From contig JAXMBS010000002.1 in the NCBI GenBank assembly GCA_046349775.1, forward strand, positions 1 through 64,000: a DNA stretch of 64,000 nucleotides, in the 5' to 3' direction. A model generated the notes under the pieces. That model saw only the letters and a list, made by a program, of their open reading frames with translations. It was not told where the DNA came from and did not search any database. This document shows, in pieces, positions 1 through 8,837 of this stretch (within the stretch, counting starts at the first letter, position 1; each line of letters begins with the position of its first letter). The translations under genes and the position numbers were made by a program. Origin of the DNA: JAEUIG01 sp046349775 (lineage in GTDB: Bacteria > Planctomycetota > Planctomycetia > Planctomycetales > Planctomycetaceae).

Positions 1-1493
1 CCGCGAACGTCGACGAGGCTGTCAATGTCCTGCTGGAGCATTGCCTGCCGGAAGCGAACACCGGCCTGGCGGCTTATTTTGACCTCTCGCCGGAGGGAGA
101 CGCGCGTCTGCGGGCGGCACGCGGACATCATCCCGACTATGAGGCCTATCTCATGGTCGATCCCGAATGGGTGTCGCGGCTGGAGTCGGAGGCGTTCATC
201 GAACTCAGCGGCCGCGAGGCCCGGCGCACGGCATTCTTCAGCCGGCTGGCCGTCGAGGACCAGGAGCGGATCAGCCGCATCATCCTGTTCCGCGTCGGTG
301 TCGGCGTGCGGCCGTCGGGCGTCCTGGTGACGACCGAGCTGCCGCCGGCGTCGGCGCCGCTGCCGGTGCGGATCGAACTCGTCCAGCGTCTGCTGGCCGC
401 GCTCGGCAGCTTTATGCACCGCTCGGAAGAGATCAAGCGGCAGCAGGAGGAACTGCGGCTCACGCGCGAGCTGCTGGAACTGCGGTGCCTGGTCGACACG
501 CACCTCGGCACGCCGGTGGAACTGCTGGAAGAGTTCCTGCAGCGGCTGACGACGGCGACCGGCTTCGACCGCGCCGTGCTGTACCTGGCCTCGGGGATGC
601 GGCTGGACTCGAAGCCGCTGGTCTGCGTCGGCGCCGAGCTGCCGCGCGGGATTGCCGACCTGTGGCGGCTCGACGAAGCGTCGCTCGCGCGCAAGGGAAT
701 GCACGCCTCCGGGATGACGTTCCTGAATGCAGGCGATCTGCATGCGCTGCGGGTCCGCTCGACGATGTGCGGCGCGTGCGTCGTGTCGCTGACGCACGAC
801 GATACGGTGATCGGCGTCGTCTGCCTCGGCCGGCAGCAGGATGTGCCGCTGGAGCAGACCGACCGCCAGCTGCTGGAATGGGCGACCGACTACCTCCGCG
901 AGACGATGCTGCGGACGGTCGACCGCGCAATGATCGAACAGCAGGCCAAGCGCGACGCCCTGACGCAGCTCGCCAATCGCCACTCGTTCGACCGTGAAAT
1001 CCGCCGGCAGATGGAACAGGTTCTGGCGAACGACAGCCAGTGCGCACTGGTCATGCTCGACGTCGACCGGTTCAAGTCGCTCAACGACCAATACGGCCAC
1101 CTCGCCGGCGACGAAGTGTTGCGCTCCGTTGCGCGAACCGTCGAGTCGTGCGTGGGCCGGATGCGATCCTCCGATCGTCCGCTGGTGGCCCGCTACGGCG
1201 GCGAAGAACTGGCGGTGCTGCTGCCGGGCGTGCCGATCCACGGCGCCAAGCGCATTGCCGAACAGATCATCGAGGCCGTGCGGGCAACCGAAGTGCGATA
1301 CGACGACAAGACGATCCGGCTGACGATCAGCGCGGGAATCGCCGTGTGCCCGAAGGACGGCAGGGCTCCGAACGAACTGATCGCGGCGGCCGACGAGGCG
1401 CTGTACCGGGCGAAGCACAACGGCCGCGACCGCTGGGAAGCGGCGGGAGAGGAACGGCCGGAAACGATCCGGATTGCGGCGTTTACGGGGTGA
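1..1493 (+). CDS. Diguanylate cyclase, GGDEF domain (5' truncated by window edge)
   Basis: The reading frame is open from base 3 with good coding sense, so the first ATG at 153 is internal and the gene begins outside the window. The first 300 or so visible residues have no motif I can name with certainty; a GAF-like sensory region is plausible. The C-terminal 170 residues are a GGDEF domain that condenses two GTP into c-di-GMP. It shows the DALTQLANR entry, the metal-site LDVDRFKSLND segment, and a GGEEL signature at 1197-1211 in place of GGDEF/GGEEF. An RSSD stretch could be the product-inhibition RxxD site but sits seven rather than five residues before GG. Cytosolic signalling enzyme; partner effectors are not visible. 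Confidence 0.88.
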   Translation, partial: ANVDEAVNVLLEHCLPEANTGLAAYFDLSPEGDARLRAARGHHPDYEAYLMVDPEWVSRLESEAFIELSGREARRTAFFSRLAVEDQERISRIILFRVGVGVRPSGVLVTTELPPASAPLPVRIELVQRLLAALGSFMHRSEEIKRQQEELRLTRELLELRCLVDTHLGTPVELLEEFLQRLTTATGFDRAVLYLASGMRLDSKPLVCVGAELPRGIADLWRLDEASLARKGMHASGMTFLNAGDLHALRVRSTMCGACVVSLTHDDTVIGVVCLGRQQDVPLEQTDRQLLEWATDYLRETMLRTVDRAMIEQQAKRDALTQLANRHSFDREIRRQMEQVLANDSQCALVMLDVDRFKSLNDQYGHLAGDEVLRSVARTVESCVGRMRSSDRPLVARYGGEELAVLLPGVPIHGAKRIAEQIIEAVRATEVRYDDKTIRLTISAGIAVCPKDGRAPNELIAAADEALYRAKHNGRDRWEAAGEERPETIRIAAFTG

Positions 1494-1585
1494 CGGTCAA
1501 TGGTTAATTCCTAATTGTCAATTGCTAAGCGGGCCTGTGATCCCCAGGTTGCTCACTGAACCATTAACAATTGACGATTGACGGG
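1494..1585. repeat. Intergenic palindrome, gtcaatt/aattgac word family
   Basis: The gap between the convergent cyclase and PVC haem genes is filled by two arms built of caatt/aattg words (left about 1494-1528, right about 1555-1584) that can pair imperfectly. The same words recur at 20426-20494, 23346-23377 and 24038-24064. No strong T-run follows, so a simple terminator is not obvious. Confidence 0.6.
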
Positions 1586-1588
1586 TCG

Positions 1589-4538
1589 TTACCGTCCACC
1601 GACACCGGGCACTGCGCCGTCGAGGTACCGCCAGTTCTTGATGAAGCTGACGAGGTCGGCCATCTGCTGTTTGTCGATGTCTTTTTCGACGCCGACCGGC
1701 ATCAGAGAAATGCCGTTCGATTTCAGCTCGTCGATATCCGAGCGCAGAACCGTGACCTGCTTGCCCTCAGCCTGCTTGAGCGTGACAGATGTCGCCGTTT
1801 CCGCAGCAATGACGCCGGTGTGGACCGTGCCATCGTGCAGGAGGACGGAGTAGCTGAAATAGTTGTTGTCGATCGCGCGGTTGGGATCGAGGATCGACAG
1901 CAGGATCTGCTCGTTCGTCTGGGTGCGGCCGACGTCGGAGATCTCCGGCGCGACGTTGACGCCCAGTTTGCCGATCTTGTGGCACTGGATACAAGTGCGG
2001 CGGAAGACCTCGCGGCCGCGCTGGGGATCGGCGTCGAGCGCCAGCGCAGGCTTAAAGTCGTTATAGACCTGGTCGCGGTCGCTGCTGATGTTGGATGCGA
2101 GCAGTTTCTCCGCGCGCGCTTTGATGGCCGGATCGGAGTTCTTCAGCAACTGCCCGGTGCGGGTTACGTCGAGTTCCCGCGCGGCGATGCGGCCGGATTC
2201 GATTTCGTCGAGCAATTTGTTGATCCGCTCCGGCGAAGCAAAGATTGCCGACAGGAGCGCCGGTTTGACGGAGGGAGACTGGCCGGCGAAGCCGTCTAGG
2301 AGCATGGCGTCAATCTCCGGCGCGTCGCGCGGCGAGGCGCTATGGCGACGATTCGCCGTGAAAGTTCGTCGCCACGCGCCAGTGACAGCAGAGGATCGCG
2401 GAAATTTCCCAGGGGGCCAGTCGCAGCAGGGCAATCGCCTGTTCGAGGTCGGACCCGCCGTGCATCGTGCGATCGGCCGCATCGGAGAACATGAGATCGC
2501 ACACTTTGTGCGCGGCCGGCGGCAGCTTGTCGTGAAACGCCTGCCATCCGCCGCTGCGTTGAGCGCCGGCCGCCAGTCCCAGGATCAATTCGGCCCAGAG
2601 GACGTTCCGCGTGCGGGAATTGAGATCGAGCAGCTTCCCGGCGGCTTCGACATTGCCGACAGCGCCCACCTGCTCGGCCAGAATGCGCACCAGCGGCGCG
2701 ATTCTCGGATCGTGGTTCGCCAGGTCCAATGCGGCGGTGAGGACTTTTGCAGCATCGTCTCGCGCGGTGAGTGCGACGGCGGTGCACATCCAGGGGTCGT
2801 CGGCATAGCGACAGGCGGCCTTAGCCAGTAGCGGAATCACCTCGTCCGGCAGCGGAAACGCGGAGAGGCTGAGGACGCACTGGAAAGCGGACTGCGGGTC
2901 CTTCCAATAACTATCGGCAGCAAGGCCTGCGAGCTTGCAGCTTCGAGCGACGGCCGGTTCATAGTCTTCTGCAATCCGAGCGGCTTGGTCCACGAGTCGG
3001 GGAGTCTGAATCGTATTCGCGTCACCCAGAGCCGCGTCGAGAGTTTTGGAATCCAGTTCCCCGCTGCCATGCAACAGCCAGAGTCGGCGAACATCCATTT
3101 CAATCGTCTGAGGATATGGAAACGGGCCTTTCAGTAAGCCGACGATTCCCAGGTTGCGACGTTCCGTCAATTGCTCAAAGAGCAGACGATGGGCGGTCTC
3201 ACGCCACCAAACGTTCGGGTGAGTCAGGTTTCGCACCAGTTCGGCTGACGGGAGTATTCGTAGCGATTCTTTGAGCACGGGTTTGCCAGCCGGTGCATCC
3301 TTCGTCACAAGGCGATAAATCCGTCCACGATCCACGCCAAGCAGCAGGTCGGGACGGTTCTTCAGTTCCGTCGGCATCCATTCGGGGTGCTCGATGACGG
3401 CGCGGTACATGTCGACGAGGTACAGCGCTCCGTCAGGGCCCACGGTCAGATTGACCGGACGGAACCACGGGTCGGTGGAGGCGAGAAATTCCACTCCTTC
3501 GCGTTCCGGCTTCGACGTGAACGTCGCGCCATTCGGAGTGAGAATCTCGCAGTGGACGAAGTTGCCGGTCGGATCGCATACGAAGTGCTGACCGACAAAC
3601 TTCGACGGCAGCGCATTGCCGCGATAGTTGCAGATCCCGCAGGCCGCCGTGAACTGACCTTCGTGCAGATTCGACGTCGTCCAGAACTTGCTGATCGGAT
3701 ACACGCGCGACTGCTCGCCGCTCATCGCCACGTCCTGCACGAGCGACGGGATCGCCAGTTTCGGATTCCGCCGCACGTAGCGGTCTTCGATGACCACGTG
3801 AGTGCACGGGTGGCGGTTGTCGCACGTGAAGCGATTGCCATAGTCGTCGATCGCAATCCCGAACTGGCTCGGGCCGGTGACCGCCTCGCACTGGCCGGTG
3901 ATCGGGTCGAACCGGAAATCACGACCGCTGAGGTCCACCGGCTGCGCGTCCTTGGCCCAGTCCTCGCGGGCCGGGACGACTTTGCCGCCGCGCAGGCCGC
4001 TGGCGATGTAGAAGTGATTGTCGTAGGCGAACGTCGGCGCGTTGGCGCGGAGCTGCGGGTTTTCGGCGCTGAACCCGCGGAACCAGCATTGCCGGTCGTC
4101 ACAACGGCCGTCGCCGTCGGTGTCGCGCAGGAAATCGACCGAGCCCTGGCTGGTGACGATCACGCCGTCGCGCCAGAAGGCAAGACCCGTGGCGAACAAG
4201 AGCTTGTCGACGAAGACCTGCGGGTTCTCGAACCGGCCGTCGCCGTTATCGTCGGTGAGGATGCGGATGCGGCTGCGGCCGGGTTCTCCCTCAGCGGGAC
4301 CGTTGGGATAGTCGGAGTATTCCATGACCCACATCCGGCCGTCGGGGTCGAAGGCAACCTGGATGGGGGACATCACGTCCGGCTCGGCAGCGACAAGCTC
4401 GATCCGGCAGTCGGGATGCGTGACGAAGTATTGGAGGCTCTCGTCGGGCGCAACGGGACTCTGCGGCGCGTCCGCAGAAAAACCACGAGTCAGGAACAAA
4501 AACACCAATGCCGTACCGTAAAGCCACTGCCGCTGCAT
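1589..4538 (-). pseudogene. PVC-type haem-binding/membrane-bound dehydrogenase protein, one frameshift
   Basis: Large exported planctomycete protein. The first frame (start ATG 4538, signal peptide with LYGTALVFLFLTRGFSA) carries the beta-propeller-like region (AFDPDGRMWVMEYSDYPNG) of the Piru_Ver N-terminal family, followed by a HEAT-like alpha-helical stretch. It stops at 2340. The expected continuation, from about 2482 in another frame, has helical repeats and then a mono-haem cytochrome c module with CIQCH near 1979-1993 and a typical downstream HDGTVHTGVI segment. Together they make one gene broken by a single shift between about 2340 and 2400. The role is presumed periplasmic electron transfer or sugar oxidation; the substrate is unknown. 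It lies downstream of a DUF1501 gene on the same strand. The shift may be an assembly error or real inactivation. Confidence 0.8.
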
Positions 4539-4566
4539 GTTCGGATCCGAATGCACGGAAAGAAAA

Positions 4567-4764
4567 GGGACCGCGAATGAACGCGAACGACGCGAATAAA
4601 AGACAGACAGAACCGCTAATCAACGCTAATGGACGCTAATCGTTTGCGTTCGGGTGCGCTACTTGTCAGTTGCACGCAGACTGCCGGTCATCCAACGGCA
4701 GACGGCTCTGCGACTGTTCCCCTGTTTGTATTAGCGTTTATTAGCGTTCATTCGCGGTCCCCCT
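4567..4764. repeat. Intergenic palindrome, acgctaat/attagcg family
   Basis: Near-perfect outer arms (core gggaccgcgaatgaacgc at the left, its complement at 4745-4760) enclose tandem cgctaat words on the left and attagcg words on the right. The element occupies nearly the whole gap between the DUF1501 stop (4772) and the PVC haem start (4538), reaching to within 8 nt of the former. Confidence 0.7.
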
Positions 4765-4771
4765 TTTTTCG

Positions 4772-6130
4772 TCAGGTGAAGAGTCGCGCGAGGGGTTCGC
4801 CGTCGGCAAGGCGGAAGGGGCGGTTCGTCTGGTCGTGGACTTCCGTGCGGGGGTTGATGCCGAAGCGCCAGAGGATCGTCGACAAGAGGTCGCCGGGGCT
4901 GACGGGATCGATCGCCGGGTAGGCGGCGATGCGGTCGCTGGCGCCGTACACGCTGCCGCCGCGGACGCCGCCGCCCGCCATCAGCACCGTCTGGACGTCG
5001 GGCCAGTGATCGCGGCCGGCGCTGCCGTTGATCTTCGGCGTGCGGCCGAACTCGCCAAGCGAGAGAACCAGCGTGGATTCGAGCAGACCGCGCTCTGCGA
5101 GATCGCTGATCAGGGCCGACAGGGCCAGGTCGGCGGGCGGGATCAGTTGCTTGTGGCGCGTGAACAGCGTGGTGTGACTGTCCCAGTTGGCGTCCTGGCC
5201 GTTGTGCTGCCCGTCGAAGACGGCGACGACATTGACGCCTCCTTCCACCAGCCGACGTGCAAGCAGGCAGCACTGACCGACCAGCGTGCGGCCGTACCGG
5301 TCGCGAGTTTCGGGTTGCTCCTGATCGATGTCGAAGCTGCGTCGGACCGACTCCGAGCCGATCAGTTCCAGCGCGCGTTCCTGGTAGCCGCGCATCCGCT
5401 GTTCTGAATCGTCGCTGGCCGCGCCATCGAGCGCGGCTAGCAGCGAATGCCGCGCGGCGACGCCGTTCGCGCCGCGCTGCTGCTGCAGGGCCGAGACCTG
5501 GAAGTTTGGCGCGTTGGGGTTGCCGTCGACCTGGAAGCGATCAAACCGGCCGCCGAGGAACCCGGGGGTCTGGCCGGGCAACTGGACGACGTTGAACATC
5601 GTGTAGGGCAGCGCGACGTACGGCAGCGTATGAGCGCGTTCGCCGAGGCCGAAGGTGACGGCGGAGCCGAGGGTCGGACAGGAGCGGGCTTCGTCGGCGA
5701 GGAGTTCGAGGTCGCCGCCGGCGGGAGTGCGGCCGGTGAGGATTTCGGCAGCGGCGGAATTGTGGTTCCGCATCGGGTGATGCACGCTGCGGATCAGGCC
5801 GACGCGATTCATCAATTTCGCCATCAGCGGCCAATGTTCGCTGATCCGCACGCCGGGAGCGGCCGTATCGATGACGCCGTACTCGCCGCGGACCTCCTTC
5901 GGGGCGTCCGGCTTGGGGTCAAAGGTCTCCAGCTGGCTCGGTCCGCCGTAGTGGAAGACGAGAATGCAGGAGCGAATGGGGGTCTTGAACTCAGGCAGCT
6001 CGAGGCCGGCGGTGATCGTGCTGGCAGCGTTTCCGGGGCGCGACAGGGCGCCGGCAGCGGAGGCGGCAGTGACCATCTGGAGCCAATGCCGGCGCGACGT
6101 GTCGAGCTTATTGCGGGTGGGGGCGGGCAT
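4772..6130 (-). CDS. DUF1501 domain protein, Tat-exported
   Basis: 452 residues from the ATG at 6130; longer upstream reading is possible but lacks family features. Residues 10-30 contain a twin-arginine signal (SRRHWLQMVTAASAAGAL). The body matches DUF1501, a sulfatase-like alkaline-phosphatase-fold family common in planctomycetes: the CILVFHYGGPSQLETFDPKP start, VGLIRSVHHPMRNHNSA in the middle, and the C-terminal LGEFGRTPKINGSAGRDHWP motif. In planctomycetes such genes usually pair with DUF1549/DUF1553 or PVC-type proteins, which fits the haem gene directly downstream. Enzymatic activity has not been established for the family. Intact and full length. Confidence 0.9.
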   Translation of the reverse strand: MPAPTRNKLDTSRRHWLQMVTAASAAGALSRPGNAASTITAGLELPEFKTPIRSCILVFHYGGPSQLETFDPKPDAPKEVRGEYGVIDTAAPGVRISEHWPLMAKLMNRVGLIRSVHHPMRNHNSAAAEILTGRTPAGGDLELLADEARSCPTLGSAVTFGLGERAHTLPYVALPYTMFNVVQLPGQTPGFLGGRFDRFQVDGNPNAPNFQVSALQQQRGANGVAARHSLLAALDGAASDDSEQRMRGYQERALELIGSESVRRSFDIDQEQPETRDRYGRTLVGQCCLLARRLVEGGVNVVAVFDGQHNGQDANWDSHTTLFTRHKQLIPPADLALSALISDLAERGLLESTLVLSLGEFGRTPKINGSAGRDHWPDVQTVLMAGGGVRGGSVYGASDRIAAYPAIDPVSPGDLLSTILWRFGINPRTEVHDQTNRPFRLADGEPLARLFT

Positions 6131-6321
6131 GGGGGGCGTCCGCTCGGTCACGGTGGGCGGGTCCGGTGTGGCAACCTGCAGCATAGCGGATGCGAGCGGA
6201 CGCATCCACCTTTTTCGATTTGTGAATTGCTGCCGCTTGCTGGCGGCAATTGGCCGTTGGTTCGCCGGCACCCCGCGAACCGGAGGCGGTCATTCTGGGT
6301 CGTGCGGCGGTGCGGTTCCGA

Positions 6322-6327
6322 TACAAT
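6322..6327 (+). promoter_or_regulatory. Candidate -10 element for hisF
   Basis: TACAAT lies 40 nt before the hisF ATG in a short gap. No convincing -35 is seen at the usual distance. Confidence 0.3.
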
Positions 6328-6366
6328 CGGGCATTTCCCACCTTCGGCACAGAATCGTGAGTCTCC

Positions 6367-7258
6367 ATGCTGGCCAAACGCATCATCCCCTGTCTCGACG
6401 TGCATGCGGGACGCGTCGTCAAGGGAGTCAACTTCCTGAACCTGCGCGACGCCGGCGACCCGGTCGAAGTCGCCGAGCGATACGAACAGCAGGGGGCCGA
6501 CGAACTCGTCTTTCTCGACATCACTGCCAGCCACGAGCAGCGCGACATCATCCTCGACGTCGTCCAGCGGACGAGCGAAGTGATCTTCATGCCGCTGACG
6601 GTCGGCGGCGGCATCCGCACGCTGGAAGACATCCGCCGGCTGCTCAAAGCGGGCTGCGACAAGGTCTCGATCAACAGCGCCGCGGTGAAGAACCCGGAAT
6701 TCGTGCGCGAAGCGGCGCTGCGGTTCGGCAGCCAGTGCATTGTGGTGAATATCGATCCGAAGAGGGTTGAGGGTCCGGGGCCAAGGGTCAAAGGGGAGGT
6801 CGGAGATCAGAGGTCGGAGGTCGAGGAACGGTTGAGAAATGTGCCGGAGTCGCTGCGGGTGAGACCGCGCCCGGTTCCAACAACCGGTCCATACGCGAAC
6901 AAGCTCTTGGCCCTTAGCCTCGACCCTCGACCGTCTACTGGGACGTCCACATCAACGGTGGGCGCGTGCCGTGGGTCTCGACGCCGTCGCATGGGCCAAA
7001 TACGTGCAGCAGCTCGGAGCCGGCGAGATCGTACTGACCAGCATGGACGCCGACGGCACCAAAGACGGCTACGACATCGAGATCACGCGCGCGGTCGCGG
7101 ACGCGGTGGAAATCCCGGTCGTCGCCAGCGGCGGCTGCGGCGGGCCGGAGCACATGTACGAAGCGCTCACGGCGGGCGGCGCGAGTGCGGCGTTGGCGGC
7201 GAGCATCTTCCACTACGGCGAGTTCACAATCGGGGCCGTGAAGGAGTACCCTGGCTGA
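6367..7258 (+). pseudogene. hisF: Imidazole glycerol phosphate synthase cyclase subunit, interrupted by a palindromic insertion
   Basis: HisF cyclises PRFAR with ammonia from HisH to give IGP and AICAR in histidine biosynthesis. Residues 1-134 are a normal (beta/alpha)8 N-half: LAKRIIPCLDVHAGRVVKG with the catalytic Asp, then DITASHEQRD, the VGGGIRTLED phosphate loop and CIVVNIDPKRV. The C-half (VHINGGRVP, GLDAVAWAKYVQQLGAGEI, LTSMDADGTKDGYD with the second catalytic Asp, VVASGGCGGPEH, AALAASIFHYGEF) follows only after about 166 extra bases at 6768-6933. The left frame stays open through the insert, but the right half then occupies two other frames, joined by a shift near 6970. Without the indels the insert would be a loop extension of about 55 residues. 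Other his genes are not nearby. Confidence 0.85.
6768..6934. repeat. Palindromic element inserted in hisF
   Basis: The arms are gttgagggtccgg + ggccaagggtc at 6767-6792 and ggcccttag + cctcgaccctcgac at 6909-6932, which are near reverse complements. The inside includes the ggaggtcggagatcagaggt words also found at 57243-57346, and the right arm matches sequence before fusA (21217-21251) and eno (16179-16206). No stop codon interrupts the hisF N-terminal frame across the element. Confidence 0.75.
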
Positions 7259-7338
7259 AGCGCGGCGTGCCGGTCAGACGCGACCTGACTGAAAGCAGCC
7301 CGGCTGCTGGTCCGTTTCCGACCTCGACTTCGATCTCC

Positions 7339-8648
7339 TTAAAGTCCGGCGACTTCCAGCCCCTGCAGTACTCGCGGCAGGTATTTGTCCGCCTCCGGGC
7401 AGTCGATCGCCTTCAGGTTCGCGCTGTCCCAGCGGATCTTGCGACCGCTGCGGTGCGCGACGTTGCCCAGGAGCACGGTTTCCGTCAGCGGGCCGGAGTA
7501 CGAGAACGGACACGACGTTTTGCCGCTGGTGGCGATGGCCGTGGTCCACTCGGTGTAGTGGTTGTGGTCTTCGAACTCCGGCAGCTTGTAGCTGGCGAAA
7601 TCGGCTTTCGGGAACAGTTCCGGCATTTCGGGAAAGCCAACGAACAGGTTGCCTTTCTCGCCGATGAACAGGACGCCGTTGTCGGAGCCTTCCGGTCGTC
7701 CGGGCGCTGGAAGATCTCGCGTCGCGGCACGGCCTTTGTGGCTTCGTACCACGAGACCCGCAGCGTTTCGGCCGTGTGTCGCGTCTGCAGGGAGCGGAGG
7801 ATGCACCGAGCCGGTCCGCTTTCGGGCAGCAGGCGGGCCTTCGGCGCGTAGACGGAGGCCGGCGGACCCAGTTCGAGGGCATTCACGACCGGGTCGAGCA
7901 TGTGGCAGCCCATGTCGCCGGCGACACCGGTGCCGAAGTCCCACCAGCCACGCCAGTTGAAGCGGTGGTAGACGCCGTCCACATAGGGACGCTCCGGCGC
8001 GACTCCCAGCCACTGGTCCCAGTCGAGGTAATCGGGAACCGGGCTGGTCTCCTTGGGCCGCTGTTGTCCTTGCTTCCAGAAGTTGACCGGCCGATCGGTC
8101 CAGACATGCACTTCGCTCACCTTGCCGATGACGCCGTCGCGAATCACCTGCACGGCGATCTTGAGGCGAGCCGTCGCGTGATGCTGGATGCCCATCTGCG
8201 TGACAAGGCCCTTCTCGGCGGCGACCTCGGCCAGCCGGCGCGCTTCGTAGATCGTGTGCGTCAGCGGCTTCTGCGTGAAAACGTGCTTGCCGAGCTGCAT
8301 GGCGGTCATCGTCGCCGGCGCATGCGTGTGGTCAGGCGTGGAGACGGTCACGGCGTCGATGCCCGGGTGCTCCAGCAGCTTGCGCCAGTCGGTGTACTTC
8401 TTCGCATCGGGGAACTTCTCGGCGGCCCGGGCGAGAACCTGCGCGTCGACATCGCAGAGGGCGACGACGTTGTGGCCGACCGACGTCTCCGTCAGGTCAC
8501 CGAAGCCTTTACCGCCGACACCGATGCAGGCGATGTTCACCTTCTCGTTGGCGAGTCCAGCACGCACGGCACTGGCGCCGACCCAGGGGGCAATGCCGGC
8601 GGCAAGGGCGGATTGACGGAGGAACGAACGGCGGGTGATGTCGCACAT
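7339..8648 (-). pseudogene. Gfo/Idh/MocA family oxidoreductase, Tat signal, one frameshift
   Basis: NAD(P)-dependent sugar/inositol dehydrogenase-type protein. The start ATG at 8648 begins MCDITRRSFLRQSALAAG, a twin-arginine signal. A Rossmann fold follows (IACIGVGGKGFGDL), then CDVDAQ and the STPDHTHAP loop. The family EKP motif reads QKP (HVFTQKPLTHT), keeping the catalytic Lys. The frame changes near 7688: one frame ends in EIFQRPDDRK and the next continues with GSDNGVLFIGEKGNLFVG and runs to the stop at 7339. One indel would restore a protein of about 435 residues. Substrate unknown; exported Gfo/Idh proteins are numerous in planctomycetes. Convergent with hisF. Confidence 0.85.
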
Positions 8649-8837
8649 AGGTGGTAATTGAATAATTTTCTCAGCCAAACGGACGAAGGGATTTCCGGAA
8701 CCGAGGATGATTGTACTCGACGGTTCAATGTGCGCCCCGCGACTCGTCGTCACCCGAGTTCGCAATTGACCGACGACTCGGCAACAATCGGCTGCGCATA
8801 GCGATCGTCCCAAGGCCCTCCCATCACGGGGATTTCC

